DNA from: Bacillota bacterium
Lineage (GTDB): Bacteria > Bacillota > Clostridia > Christensenellales > Pumilibacteraceae
Length of the DNA: 64,000 nucleotides
NCBI GenBank assembly: GCA_009777485.1
Contig: WRLT01000007.1
Location: 1-64,000 of the forward strand
Reading direction: 5' to 3'
Of the stretch, positions 35,660 to 44,745 are shown piece after piece. Position 1 is the first letter of the stretch. Each line of letters begins with the position of its first letter. The notes below the pieces were generated by a model. That model did no database searches and was not told the DNA's origin. It was given only the letters and a program-made list of their open reading frames with translations. A program made the translations under genes and the position numbers.

Positions 35660-36202
35660 TTAAGACTTTGACTTGATATATTCTTCAAAAGTCCTCTTTT
35701 GTACAACCGTTAAATCGAAAAATGTTAAACCAACAATTTCGTCATCCACATTTAATAATAATTCTACATTCGGCATCGAAATTATTTTTATCGGTGGTTT
35801 TTGACTCTCTAATAAAATGTAAACTTTGCCCTTGTCATATTTAAGCGCAAAATTGTTTTTTAATCGAGCATAAATTTTTTCCTTATCCTGAATATCAAAC
35901 TGACATCTTGCCTGTAAGTATTCAACATCAATCAAAGGGTTTCCTTTCTGTTTCGGATAATCAAAACAATCTCTGTTTTCTAAAACTGAAAACGTATTAA
36001 TGTTTACTATAATTATTTCAGATATCCGTAGTGTTTTTGAATTAATCTTGATTTCTATAAGTGAATCATTTTCACTCTGAAAAAAGCAATAACAATATGC
36101 AAAAAAAGGATTTTCTGCAAATTTCACACTAATCGGAACATAAGAATCAACTATCACTTCCGCGCTTAAGTCTTCTTCAACAACATTGATTATTTTTAAC
36201 AT
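35660..36202 (-). CDS. Hypothetical protein, 180 aa (immunity-like context)
   Basis: A soluble, strand-rich protein (MLKIINVVEEDLSAEVIVDS, then LIEIKINSKTLRISEIIIVNI and ILLESQKPPIKIISM). It has no signal peptide or membrane segment and several scattered Cys. No family is recognised. It is AT-rich and part of the row of small genes between the IS3 remnant and the RHS fragment. A weak AGGAG lies upstream of the ATG (AGGAGACAAAA). Confidence 0.7.
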   Translation of the reverse strand: MLKIINVVEEDLSAEVIVDSYVPISVKFAENPFFAYCYCFFQSENDSLIEIKINSKTLRISEIIIVNINTFSVLENRDCFDYPKQKGNPLIDVEYLQARCQFDIQDKEKIYARLKNNFALKYDKGKVYILLESQKPPIKIISMPNVELLLNVDDEIVGLTFFDLTVVQKRTFEEYIKSKS

Positions 36203-36275
36203 TTTTGTCTCCTAAAAGTATCCTACTGCGTGATAAACCACTTTATGCAAACCCGCCATTTTGGGCGCCCCTATC

Positions 36276-36710
36276 TTAATAGGATTTCTTATGCGATTGT
36301 TCATCAACTTCTACTTGTTCTTTTTTAACATTTTTTCTAAATCTTAGTGCGAAAAATAAAAGCACGAATTGCGCAAAAAACACAAAGATATAAATCACTA
36401 AAAATAAATAAACCAATGCATCCTCAAGTTCTTGAAATAGCACTGCTAATGCCATCAGCACCATAACCAAAAAAACAACTAAAAGCGCACGCTTGTGTTT
36501 TTTTATAATCAATGTTGGTTTTGGCAGTGAAAACATAAATCCTGCGTTCGTTAATTTCGACCTTTCCAAGCATTTCTTTGCCCTTAAGCTACTTGCTTTG
36601 GCAAAAACTTGTAACAAAAAAGAATAGAATACTACACTTGAAAGTATTAAGCAAGTATTTACAGCTTTAAGCACATCAATTGATTCCATTGGATTATTAA
36701 AGAAAAACAT
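36276..36710 (-). CDS. Small membrane protein, 144 aa
   Basis: Three hydrophobic segments (about residues 18-38, 72-95 and 100-125), with a basic region between the first and second and an acidic/basic tail (KKEQVEVDEQSHKKSY). No known family. The gene has a GGAGG site (GGGAGGTTTTAATG). In toxin-immunity loci, small membrane proteins often protect against pore-forming or nuclease toxins; here that is only suggested by the neighbours. Confidence 0.65.
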   Translation of the reverse strand: MFFFNNPMESIDVLKAVNTCLILSSVVFYSFLLQVFAKASSLRAKKCLERSKLTNAGFMFSLPKPTLIIKKHKRALLVVFLVMVLMALAVLFQELEDALVYLFLVIYIFVFFAQFVLLFFALRFRKNVKKEQVEVDEQSHKKSY

Positions 36711-36752
36711 TAAAACCTCCCAATTATTCCATTTACAAGACCGAAAACTATT

Positions 36753-37043
36753 TCATTGTGCGTAAAGTGTACTGCTATTAGCCATTTCTTGATAAACACC
36801 CGGTAGCTTACAAAAATCTTTGTATTTGATTCTTAGTGCGAACCATTTACCTCCATGCTCATTTTTCAAAAAGATATTAAAAACTCCGGGAAACCAAGTT
36901 GCAAACAACCAATTTAATAGAGTCGGTTTTCTATAATAAATCCATTCTATTTCATCAACATGAATGGTAATATTGCCTTTTTTCTTTAATAAAACAATTT
37001 CCGTTGGATTAAAAATTGCTTTTTTTAATTGTAAGCTTTCCAT
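36753..37043 (-). CDS. Hypothetical protein, 96 aa, possibly PH-like fold
   Basis: A short protein with strands and one amphipathic or partly hydrophobic stretch (RKPTLLNWLFATWFPGVFNI). The pattern ITIHVDEIEWIYYRKP resembles bacterial PH-like domains, but the match is too weak to assign. No signal peptide. GGAG site before the ATG. Fourth of the small AT-rich genes. Confidence 0.6.
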   Translation of the reverse strand: MESLQLKKAIFNPTEIVLLKKKGNITIHVDEIEWIYYRKPTLLNWLFATWFPGVFNIFLKNEHGGKWFALRIKYKDFCKLPGVYQEMANSSTLYAQ

Positions 37044-37071
37044 AAATTCTCCATAAATGTGTTTAAACAGT

Positions 37072-37581
37072 TTACATTATTTCGTTCAATACTTTTTGTG
37101 CCCTTTCTTTTAAAGCAGTTTCGGAAAAATCAAAACCATGAAATAAAGGCGCTTTATAACATTCATGAATAACTAAATTACTAGATAAAATATGATTTAA
37201 AATAGCCACAATTTTTTTTTGCGAAGAGTCTTCCCATACCCGCCTATGGCCTTTGATAATTTCACATGAATTTAAATTTGTAAAACTATCAAATCTCAAA
37301 TAATTATCATAAAGATAACCTATAATAAAATCGTCACCATTGCCAAGACCTTTTACATATAACTCATACTCGTTTACTAGCGAAAGAAATTTCGACGGAA
37401 TAGCGCAGGATAACTCGGACTTGATTCTAGTTTTTTGTTCCTCACGCCAAGTTTGCTCTATTTCTTTTGGTATTCTGAATTTTATATATTCAGAATACCC
37501 TCCGTTTCTTTGCATAACATATTCATCGCCGTAATATAAAGTAAAAATTTCTTTAGCTTTTTCTAGTTTCTTGATATTCAT
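37072..37581 (-). CDS. Hypothetical protein, paralogue of the 34.6-kb gene
   Basis: 169 aa from ATG 37581, which follows GAGGAAAATAAA; an in-frame TTG 18 nt upstream is less likely. The sequence parallels the gene at 34604-35113 from start (MNIKKLEKAKEIFTLYYGDE) to end (ALKERAQKVLNEIM), with a more divergent middle. The pattern of conserved ends and variable centre, two copies in one cluster, is common for immunity proteins. Family and function unknown. Confidence 0.7.
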   Translation of the reverse strand: MNIKKLEKAKEIFTLYYGDEYVMQRNGGYSEYIKFRIPKEIEQTWREEQKTRIKSELSCAIPSKFLSLVNEYELYVKGLGNGDDFIIGYLYDNYLRFDSFTNLNSCEIIKGHRRVWEDSSQKKIVAILNHILSSNLVIHECYKAPLFHGFDFSETALKERAQKVLNEIM

Positions 37582-37621
37582 TTTATTTTCCTCGCACAAT
37601 AATCAACTTAATTTGAAGCTA

Positions 37622-38059
37622 CTAAAAAATGATTTTGTTTTTTAAGAGAAACTCCATGTATGCGTCTATTTGATCATCAATATCCCACAAATCATTTGCA
37701 TAGCGCGTTTTGTAACGCACCTTTGATAAATCATTCATCGCTTGCTTAATTTCCCTTGTGTCATACTGATCTTCTTTATCAACGCACGATCCAAGGGATA
37801 TGTAAACTGTTTCCACTTTTTCTTGAGATATTCTCAAATTCACTTCACGATCTCTTATCTCATGAATAAATTCAATTAAAATATTCTGCTTCTCAAAGGA
37901 AGTTACTTCAACAACAACACCTTGGTATGCCGGTATAGCCATCAATTCCTGATAGTTATATTTATAATCCTTGAAAAACTCTATTTTGCCCAACATATAC
38001 TCTTTAAAATCAGTGTACTTTTTCTTGGGCTTTTCTTTTTTCTTTTTAAAAATTGCCAT
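37622..38059 (-). CDS. Hypothetical protein, 145 aa
   Basis: Begins with a very basic stretch (MAIFKKKKEKPKKKYTDFKEYM), then a soluble alpha/beta domain ending AYMEFLLKNKIIF. ATG 38059 is preferred over one 6 nt upstream because AGGAG sits 7 nt before it. No family recognised. It is the gene nearest the RHS/YD-repeat fragment, the place where the cognate immunity gene of an RHS toxin normally lies. Confidence 0.65.
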   Translation of the reverse strand: MAIFKKKKEKPKKKYTDFKEYMLGKIEFFKDYKYNYQELMAIPAYQGVVVEVTSFEKQNILIEFIHEIRDREVNLRISQEKVETVYISLGSCVDKEDQYDTREIKQAMNDLSKVRYKTRYANDLWDIDDQIDAYMEFLLKNKIIF

Positions 38060-38125
38060 AAACATACTCCTATTTTTACCTAATTTTATTGTTATAGTTT
38101 AGATCCGGATATTCAAAGAGTATAA

Positions 38126-38236
38126 TTATTTAACTTGAATGGGCAAACACGTAACGGTGTGGTTACCCCATGCATCGTAAGTATAGCAAACTTTTACTAT
38201 GCCGTCAAGCGTAGATATATTTATATAAACCAACAT
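38126..38236 (-). pseudogene. Fragment of an RHS/YD-repeat protein
   Basis: The frame reads VYINISTLDGIVKVCYTYDA then WGNHTVT and a stop at 38126. The LDGIV-x-YTYDAWGN pattern is one complete YD repeat, as in RHS and wall-associated toxins. A TAG directly upstream of the ATG ends the frame, so only about 36 codons survive. This marks a former polymorphic toxin upstream of the small-gene row. The rest of 38066-38434 is AT-rich and shows nothing I can name. Confidence 0.7.
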
Positions 38237-38434
38237 CTATTTTACTTAGAGAATCGGTTTTTATTAATTAATCTGCATAATAATTTGTTTTTTGGCACAA
38301 TCTAAGCTTACAAGGCAAAGCTAGTATTTATAAAGTAAATTTGTAACGGATTTGAAAGGTTTAGTTCTTGGGTGCTAAAATAATTTCCTAAAATTTTCTT
38401 GAAGGTGCGAATTTTGTCTTGTACTAAACGGAAG

Positions 38435-38469
38435 TTCCGCAAGGGTTATGTCTCTTGCGGAATTTTATT
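38435..38469. terminator. Hairpin overlapping the stop codon of the glycoside hydrolase
   Basis: TTCCGCAAG (38435-38443) pairs with CTTGCGGAA (38454-38462). The TTTTATTT follows on the + strand side only. On the - strand the hydrolase stop codon lies in the loop. Confidence 0.5.
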
Positions 38470-40677
38470 TACTTTGACTTCCCCGTTTTCTGCCGTTACC
38501 GAAAACTTTCCTTGCGGGACAATTAAATAGTATTTCATGGGGCGCGTGGATTTTACAGAGTTTAAATTTATGGTTATCGGGCTGCGCGCGTCTATCATAA
38601 ACTCAAACCCTGTGCGCGTTTCTAAAAAGTTGCGCACCTTAAAGCGTCCGCCCTCTCCCCTAAACAGCGGCGCGTTGCCGCAAAGCAGTATGGTTGCGTG
38701 GTCTGACACCTCTATGCTGTACGATTGCCCCGCAAGCTTTATGTTGGTAAGTGAATGGCTGCCCTCTACAAACGTACCAAAGCGCAGCGCGGAGGTTTTT
38801 AGGTCGGCGCGGAAGTATTCTACGTCTAAAAGCTCGCAGATGCCTAGCATAGCCAGCAAACCGCCGCTGTTGCACAGATGTTCGCGCCCAACATTTTTTT
38901 TGCCGTTAGGCAGATAAAACGCGTAGTTTTCCAGTGCGTTATTTTCGTTATCGTTTGCCCATAATTGCGCCGCGCTTGCAGCAAGCGCGCCCGCTGCCTC
39001 GTCTAGTCCGTAGCGGACTAAGCCTTGATAAATGAGGTAATTTACATACGGTACAATACTGCCGCGAAACGCTAAAAACGGCGCGCTGCGCTCGCGCTTG
39101 TGGTTGGGCTTTCCGCGTTTTCCGAATTCGGCATCGTCTGCGCAAAGAGTGGGAATTAAAAATTCGGTGCGGAATTTTTTGGGGTCTGACAGGCTTTCCA
39201 TAAGTCCGCTTAACTTTTCGGCTGTGTCAACCGCACCGCAAATAAGCGGGTAAAAGCTTGTTGCGCCTATGCTTTTAGAAAACTCGCCCGTTACCGTGCA
39301 ATTTGCGTATATTTTGCGTTTTTCGTCCCAAAACATTTGGTTGATTAAGCGCAGCATTTCTTTTTTTGCGCTTTCGTACTTTGTGCGGTCGGGCAGGTCA
39401 AGCAGTAAGCACATGCGCTCTAAAATATCAAATGCCAGTGCCTTTAAACAAGACAGGTCTAAGCTGAACAGTGCTAAGCCCGCGCCTTCGTTTTTTAGCG
39501 GCGAATCCTCCCATTTGTAGGCGATTTCGTTGTTTTCTGCGCTTGTGCTGCACACAAGCTCGGCTAGCGGCGGATACAGCTTGCTTACTTGACGGTAGTA
39601 CGGCAGCAGTAAGGTTTTATCGGTGCATTTTGCAAGAATTGTCCATGCGGTAAGCAAGGCCATGATTTTATCTTGAATGGTAAATTTAAGCTGTCGCGCC
39701 GCCGTTTCGCAATCGGTTAGGCTGCCTAGCAGCGCACCGCAGTTTTCTTGCGTGCCGCGCAAATCAAAGTGTTTGGTTAGCTGCGGGCGCGCGGGCGCGT
39801 AGATTTCGGTTAGCAGATACGGATAGTATATTCTAGACCATAAAACGGCGTTAAGCATACGTTCGGCGGGCGCGCCTAAAAGCCCTGTTCCCATCGTTTT
39901 ATCTACGCCGCAGCGCAGCTCTGCCGTTTCGATTTGCCCCGCAATTTTATCTAGGCGCGGAATGGGTGTTTCGAAGAGTGTTTCGTCGCCTAAGCTTGCA
40001 AAAATGTATATTTCGGATTGGTTTTCGTCTAACATAAACTCCATAATCGCCTCGTTAAACGCGCCGTTTGCGCTGTCGGAGGGCGTTTGGTAGCTTTGCG
40101 CGTAAAAATATTCGCGCTGCGGGACGGAATCGCAAACCGCTAGCTTTCGCCCCTCGAAAACCGAACCGTTATCGGTTAGCGCGATAGTGCCCCCGATTAT
40201 GCCGATGTGCGGGCTGCGCCCTTTTACTACCGCGCCGTCTATGGAAAGCTCGCCCGCGAAATTATAGCACGGATAAAAAATCACGCGCATGCGCAGCCGT
40301 TTTTTGCGCGTAGAAACTTTAAGCGCGGCGCTGTGTGCGGACATGCGCACCCATTTGGCTATAAGCGGCCCGCCCGCAAAGCGCGCAAAGGAAGAATCTG
40401 CGGTGTTGGCGGAGGACGCGCTGAGGTTGTGCATAAAGTAATCGTTATCTAACCATTTATTTCCTGCAAGGCACGTTACCTTAATGCCCCATGCAGAACC
40501 GTTTTTTCCTATTAATACCGCGCCGTTTACCGCGCTGAAATCGTATCCCGCGCCAAAAATACAACGGCCGGGAAAATTAGCGTCCGTAAGCGGCGGCCCT
40601 TCCCTTTTTTCTTCGTAGAACTTATCGTTAAAGGGCGGGCGGAATGCAAATCCGTATTCTTTGTTGATGTACTTCAT
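38446..40677 (-). CDS. MGH1-like (GH63/trehalase-like) glycoside hydrolase
   Basis: A 743-aa soluble protein. After an N-terminal beta-rich region (1-260), residues about 270-660 form an (alpha/alpha)6 barrel with the MGH1/GH63 pattern: MFWDEKRKIYANC, SIGATSFYPLICG, FRTEFLIPTLCADDAEFG and FRGSIVPYVNYLIYQGL (usually YWRG-x-W-P-NYL). The end is a short beta domain. No signal peptide, so it acts on an intracellular alpha-glucoside or mannosyl substrate that cannot be named. The Trp of YWRG is replaced by Phe. GGAG site 10 nt before the ATG, 22 nt after the RNase gene. Confidence 0.85.
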   Translation of the reverse strand: MKYINKEYGFAFRPPFNDKFYEEKREGPPLTDANFPGRCIFGAGYDFSAVNGAVLIGKNGSAWGIKVTCLAGNKWLDNDYFMHNLSASSANTADSSFARFAGGPLIAKWVRMSAHSAALKVSTRKKRLRMRVIFYPCYNFAGELSIDGAVVKGRSPHIGIIGGTIALTDNGSVFEGRKLAVCDSVPQREYFYAQSYQTPSDSANGAFNEAIMEFMLDENQSEIYIFASLGDETLFETPIPRLDKIAGQIETAELRCGVDKTMGTGLLGAPAERMLNAVLWSRIYYPYLLTEIYAPARPQLTKHFDLRGTQENCGALLGSLTDCETAARQLKFTIQDKIMALLTAWTILAKCTDKTLLLPYYRQVSKLYPPLAELVCSTSAENNEIAYKWEDSPLKNEGAGLALFSLDLSCLKALAFDILERMCLLLDLPDRTKYESAKKEMLRLINQMFWDEKRKIYANCTVTGEFSKSIGATSFYPLICGAVDTAEKLSGLMESLSDPKKFRTEFLIPTLCADDAEFGKRGKPNHKRERSAPFLAFRGSIVPYVNYLIYQGLVRYGLDEAAGALAASAAQLWANDNENNALENYAFYLPNGKKNVGREHLCNSGGLLAMLGICELLDVEYFRADLKTSALRFGTFVEGSHSLTNIKLAGQSYSIEVSDHATILLCGNAPLFRGEGGRFKVRNFLETRTGFEFMIDARSPITINLNSVKSTRPMKYYLIVPQGKFSVTAENGEVKVNKIPQET

Positions 40678-40698
40678 GGTTAAGACACTCCGTTGGTG

Positions 40699-42198
40699 TT
40701 AATACAGCAGTTTAGCGTCGTTGGGCAGATTCAGGCTTACGGCGTTGCTGCCCGACACCGAAAAAATATGCGGCTTTATGCCGTGATTAGGAATCATGTA
40801 TATGCGTTTTTCGCGCCAAACGGTTTCGCAATCGGCGGCGAAAAATCGGTGCGCGAATACGGCGTTTAGTACGTTAGGCGCGCACGTTACCAGTGCGCTT
40901 GAACATTTTTGGTCTGTAAACAGCCTTTTTAGGGCGGCTTTTATTTTGCGTGCAACCCACAGCGCGGAGTGCGTTTGCTCGCCGCCTTTGCAATGCGGGC
41001 ACGGCTCTAATAAAAAGGAGACAAGCTCTAAGCCGATTTTTTTGCGCGTTAATTCTACAAGCCCTAAGCCCGTCATATCCAGTACGCGCGTTTTTATGCG
41101 GTCGGAGGAAACCTCGCTGCGCAATAGCTCTACAATTTTTTCTCGGTTTTGGGGCGATTGCATATCGATAAAATCTACTACAATGATGCCGCCGATGTTA
41201 CGCAGACGGATTTGCCGCGCAATTTCTTTTGCGGCTTCGGCGTTTACTAAAAACACCGTTTCTTCGTGGCTTTCGGCAGCTTTAAATTTGGCGGTGTTTA
41301 CGTCTATGGCGGTTAGGGCTTCGGTGCGCTCGATTATCAGCGAACCGCCGTTTTGCAGCTCTACCTTTTTTTCTAACAGCTTATCTACTGCGCGGGAAAT
41401 GCCGAACTCGTCTATAATATCGTAGCCGCTTTCAAAATGGCGCACGGCATCGGCAAACTGCCAGCCCTTGCTTTGCAGCTCGCCGCGCAGGCTTAGTGCG
41501 GTTTCGGGGTTAGAACATATCACCGATTCTACGCCCGCGCGCAGCATGTCGCGCACGGTGCGCACCAGTAGGTTGCCCTCTGAGTGAATTTGGCAGGGGT
41601 CGTCGGCTTGTGAAAAGCGTTCTTGTATGCTTTCATACAAGGCTTTAAGCTGTTTAGCCTCGTCTAATAATTCTTTTTTCGTGCAGCTTGCCGCGCAGGT
41701 ACGCGCGATAAATCCCTCTTGCGGGGTTTTGATTTTTTCTATCCATCCGCTTAGCCTTTCGCGCACGGAGGGTTCGGATATTTTGTTGGAAACGCCTAAA
41801 AAGTTTAGTTGCGGCAGGTATACCAAAAGACGGCCAGGCAGCGAAACGTAGCACGAAAGCCGCGCACCCTTGTTTTCGGTTTCTTCTTTGGTAACCTGTA
41901 CCATGACGGTTTCGCCCTCTTTTACGTTAAGGCGTTGCGGCAAGCCCTCGCCAAAAATTTCTTGACGGTCTTCCAGTGTTTCGGCAGCAAATAAAAAGCC
42001 GTTTTTTTCGCGCCCGATGTCTACAAACGCGCTTTGCAGCCCCGATAATACGTTGACTACGCGCCCCTTGTAGATGTTGCCCGTTAAAAGCTCGGTGTGC
42101 CCGTACTCGATGTAGTACTCGTTTAAAACGCCCTCCTCTATTAGCGAAACGGCGGACATTTCGGGCTGTGTGTCGATGATGATTTTACTTTTTTTCAT
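40699..42198 (-). CDS. rng: Ribonuclease G/E family endoribonuclease
   Basis: About 499 aa, the RNase G-sized form without the RNase E scaffold tail: S1 domain (GNIYKGRVVNVLSGLQSAFVDIG), 5'-sensor and RNase H-like parts, DNase I-like domain with the metal-binding Asp in TAIDVNTAKF and VVDFIDMQSP, and the zinc link CPHCKGG. Processes rRNA and mRNA. ATG 42198 is chosen (AAAAGGAAACGC before it, MKKSKIIID as in homologues) over an upstream frame to 42240. Overlaps the preceding DUF2344 gene by 14 nt. rplU-rpmA, which often follow in Clostridia, do not. Confidence 0.92.
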   Translation of the reverse strand: MKKSKIIIDTQPEMSAVSLIEEGVLNEYYIEYGHTELLTGNIYKGRVVNVLSGLQSAFVDIGREKNGFLFAAETLEDRQEIFGEGLPQRLNVKEGETVMVQVTKEETENKGARLSCYVSLPGRLLVYLPQLNFLGVSNKISEPSVRERLSGWIEKIKTPQEGFIARTCAASCTKKELLDEAKQLKALYESIQERFSQADDPCQIHSEGNLLVRTVRDMLRAGVESVICSNPETALSLRGELQSKGWQFADAVRHFESGYDIIDEFGISRAVDKLLEKKVELQNGGSLIIERTEALTAIDVNTAKFKAAESHEETVFLVNAEAAKEIARQIRLRNIGGIIVVDFIDMQSPQNREKIVELLRSEVSSDRIKTRVLDMTGLGLVELTRKKIGLELVSFLLEPCPHCKGGEQTHSALWVARKIKAALKRLFTDQKCSSALVTCAPNVLNAVFAHRFFAADCETVWREKRIYMIPNHGIKPHIFSVSGSNAVSLNLPNDAKLLY

Positions 42199-42853
42199 GC
42201 GTTTCCTTTTTGGGTGAGTCGTTAAAAAACAGGGTGTCAAAGTCGGTTAGGTTGGCGGTGAATAAGCGTTTTTTGGTAACGGTGAAATACGGCGGCGCGG
42301 GGTTATTGCGCAGTAAAAATGCGATAAGCCTATCCGCACGGAGATTTTTATTTCCGCATGCCAGCGTAAGGCGGTAGGTTTTGCCGCTGCCGAAAGCGTC
42401 TAAAATAAGCTCGCGCACTTGTTTGGTTATCGGCACGCCGTTTTGCAGGTAGCTGATTTCAAATTCTTTTGCGGACAGCATTTCTTTTAGGGGTAAGGCA
42501 ACAGGCTTTTCAAAAGCGATTTCGTATTGTGCTGCCCCGCAAGCTGCGGCAAGGTTGGGGTTAGCGGCGGCAAAAGCGGATTGCAAGATTTGTATGCCGT
42601 GCGGCAAGGAAGTATTTAGCTTTTTTAAAAAGGCTTCGGGGGGCTCGGGTGTTGCGGCGGCAAAATATTCGCATTCTGATGCGGTGCCGACGGGCGTGGG
42701 CGGTGCGAAATAAATTAGGGGGTGCGGATTAAAGCCGTCTGAATACGCTATGCTTAGCCCCGTGCGGCGCAGCGCCATAGTTAGGGTGCGCATAACGTCT
42801 AGGTGCGGCATATAGCGCGCGGCGTGCAGTTTGGTAAATTTACACACTATCAT
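42185..42853 (-). CDS. TIGR03936/DUF2344 radical-SAM-linked protein
   Basis: 222 aa: KFTKLHAARYMPHLDVMRTL, RTGLSIAYSDGFNPHPLIYFAPPTPVGTASECEY (shown in parts: SDGFNPHP and PTPVGTASE), then an alpha/beta body. The family always travels with the TIGR03960 radical SAM enzyme directly upstream and is sometimes fused to it. Function is unknown; a role in RNA modification has been proposed because of its steady association with RNase G/E. ATGA overlap with the radical SAM gene and 14-nt overlap with rng show one coupled unit. Confidence 0.9.
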   Translation of the reverse strand: MIVCKFTKLHAARYMPHLDVMRTLTMALRRTGLSIAYSDGFNPHPLIYFAPPTPVGTASECEYFAAATPEPPEAFLKKLNTSLPHGIQILQSAFAAANPNLAAACGAAQYEIAFEKPVALPLKEMLSAKEFEISYLQNGVPITKQVRELILDAFGSGKTYRLTLACGNKNLRADRLIAFLLRNNPAPPYFTVTKKRLFTANLTDFDTLFFNDSPKKETHEKK

Positions 42854-44541
42854 AGTACTGCCCTCGCCCGCGCTAATTCTTTTTGCAGAAAGTCTTTGGT
42901 TATGCCTACGTTTATGTTATCCCACGCAAGCGGATTGGCGGCAGGTATTTCGCCTGTGGCGGTTTCTGCGTCTAGGTTGAATTTCGCCAAACTGTTTTGC
43001 CAACGCGCGTAATCAAAGTATTCTGTCCAACCGTCAAATTTGCCTCCGCCGCTGTATACGTCCTCGATTACTGCCGCCAAATTTTGACCGCCCCGTGCCA
43101 GTAGCGCCTCGATTTTTGACGCGCCCGCGTTATGCGCCGACAGCTTAACGCCTAGCGGCTTTAAGGCGTTTTTAAGTTTGGCTTGAATGCGCAGAATTTC
43201 GGCGTGCGGGATTTGCTTTTCCCACTGAAACGGCGTAAAGGGCTTAGGCACAAACGTAGACGCCGATACGCTTAATTTTAGCGGCTTACGGTTGCTTGCG
43301 TGCTGTTTATACAGCGATTTAATTTTTTTAACCAGTTCGGCGATTCCGTCGGTGTCTTGTTCGGTTTCGTAAGGCAATCCTATCATAAAGTACAGCTTTA
43401 CGGCGGTATAGCCTTGCTTAAATGCGGCAGCGGCGGCAGATAAAATATCCTCCTCGCTGATGTTTTTTTTGATAATATCGCGTAATCTTTGCGTGCCTGC
43501 CTCGGGCGCAAAGGTAAGGCTAGCTTTTCGCATAGCGTAGTCGGAAAGGCTGATTTTAAAGCTGTCTACGCGTGTACTGGGCAACGAAAGCCTTACGCCC
43601 GCTTTTTGTACAAGCGGTTTAAGCCCTTGCAATAATTCGCTTAGGTGCGGGTAATCGCACGCCGACAGTGCGGAAAGCGACATTTCCTCGTAGCCCGTTT
43701 CGCGGATTAAGCCTTGCGCAAGGGTAAGTAATTTTTGCGGGCTTCTGTGCCGCACGGGGCGCGATATAAAGCTTGCCTGACAAAAACGGCAGCCGCGCGC
43801 GCAGCCGCGAAATAATTCTAGCATGGCGCGGTTATGTACAGCCTCTGTGTTGGCGACAGGCACTTTTACGGGATAGAATGCGTTATCTAAATCCTCTACT
43901 ACGGCGCGTTGTATAACGCCCTGCTTGACGCCGATGTTAGGCACGTATATCCCCTTAATTTTTGCCGCTTTTTCTAAAAAGGTCCGTTTACTGCCGCCCG
44001 CCTTTTTGTTGGCGGTGTAGGTGTCGGCAAGCTCGGCTAAAACCTCCTCGCCGTCGCCGATTGCGATAATATCAAAAAACGGCGCGAAAGGCGCGGGGTT
44101 TACCGTGCATACGCCGCCTGCTAACAGTATAGGAAAATCCTCGCCGCGCTTTTCGGCGTACAGCGGAATGCGTGCAAGGTGCAGCATGTACGGAATGTTG
44201 GTGTAGCATAGTTCGTAGGAAAGGCTGAATCCGATTATGTCAAATTGCTTGGCGGGCTTGCGGGTAGATAAGGAAAATAGCTCTATATTATTTTTTTGCA
44301 TCAGTTCGCCCATGTCGGGCAGCGGCGCAAAGCATAATTCGCATGAGGTGTCGGCGCGCTCGTTAAGTAGTCCGTACAAAATTTTAAGCCCTAAGCTGCT
44401 CATGCCGATTTCGTATGCGTCGGGAAAGCATAGCAAAAATTGCAAGGCGGCGTCCTTTTTATGCGGGTATACATTAAACTCGCCGCCTGCATACCGCGCA
44501 GGCGAAACGGCTTTGCTTAAAATTTGCTCAATCTTCACCAC
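42850..44541 (-). CDS. TIGR03960 radical SAM protein
   Basis: About 563 aa: N-terminal B12-binding-like domain (FNVYPHKKDAALQFLLCFPD, GMSSLGLKILYGLLNE), then a radical SAM core with the 4Fe-4S motif FRGCARGCRFCQAS (CxxxCxxC) and LTFAPEAGTQRLRD. Substrate unknown. Two GTG codons stand in tandem at 44541 and 44538; the promoter -10 box ends 5 nt before the first, so the message has essentially no leader. First gene of the radical SAM-DUF2344-rng unit, which may continue into the glycoside hydrolase. Confidence 0.92.
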   Translation of the reverse strand: MVKIEQILSKAVSPARYAGGEFNVYPHKKDAALQFLLCFPDAYEIGMSSLGLKILYGLLNERADTSCELCFAPLPDMGELMQKNNIELFSLSTRKPAKQFDIIGFSLSYELCYTNIPYMLHLARIPLYAEKRGEDFPILLAGGVCTVNPAPFAPFFDIIAIGDGEEVLAELADTYTANKKAGGSKRTFLEKAAKIKGIYVPNIGVKQGVIQRAVVEDLDNAFYPVKVPVANTEAVHNRAMLELFRGCARGCRFCQASFISRPVRHRSPQKLLTLAQGLIRETGYEEMSLSALSACDYPHLSELLQGLKPLVQKAGVRLSLPSTRVDSFKISLSDYAMRKASLTFAPEAGTQRLRDIIKKNISEEDILSAAAAAFKQGYTAVKLYFMIGLPYETEQDTDGIAELVKKIKSLYKQHASNRKPLKLSVSASTFVPKPFTPFQWEKQIPHAEILRIQAKLKNALKPLGVKLSAHNAGASKIEALLARGGQNLAAVIEDVYSGGGKFDGWTEYFDYARWQNSLAKFNLDAETATGEIPAANPLAWDNINVGITKDFLQKELARARAVL

Positions 44542-44546
44542 CTAAC

Positions 44547-44575
44547 AGTATAGCATAAAAAAAAGGCTTTTACAA
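44547..44575 (-). promoter_or_regulatory. Promoter of the radical SAM-DUF2344-rng operon
   Basis: Leftward TTGTAA (44575-44570), 17-nt spacer, TATACT (44552-44547). The first GTG is 5 nt further. The -35 region lies inside the terminator of the upstream gene. Confidence 0.62.
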
Positions 44576-44583
44576 GCCTTTTT
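44560..44583 (-). terminator. Intrinsic terminator behind the 44.7-kb lipoprotein gene
   Basis: AAAAAGGCTT (44560-44569) pairs with AAGCCTTTTT (44574-44583) around TTAC, 10 bp. On the - strand a long T-run follows. Confidence 0.65.
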
Positions 44584-44625
44584 GGGATACTGACAATTCT
44601 ACAAAATTGCAAGTGCAATTTATTA

Positions 44626-44745
44626 TTGACAATTTACAATTTACAACTGACGAATTATTGCTATTTATTTAATTAAATTTTATTTTAGCCGTAATTTGTA
44701 CTTCGTGATTTTCAATACAATTGTAAGTTGTCAGTTGTCAATTTT
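44626..44745. repeat. Imperfect inverted repeat of TTGACAA/TTGTCAA motifs
   Basis: TTGACAATTTACAATTTACA with CTGACGAATTATTG (44626-44660) is mirrored by CAATACAATTGTAAGTTGTC and AGTTGTCAATTTTC (44713-44745). The right arm contains the last codons and stop of the lipoprotein gene, so insertion may have trimmed its 3' end. Confidence 0.55.
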
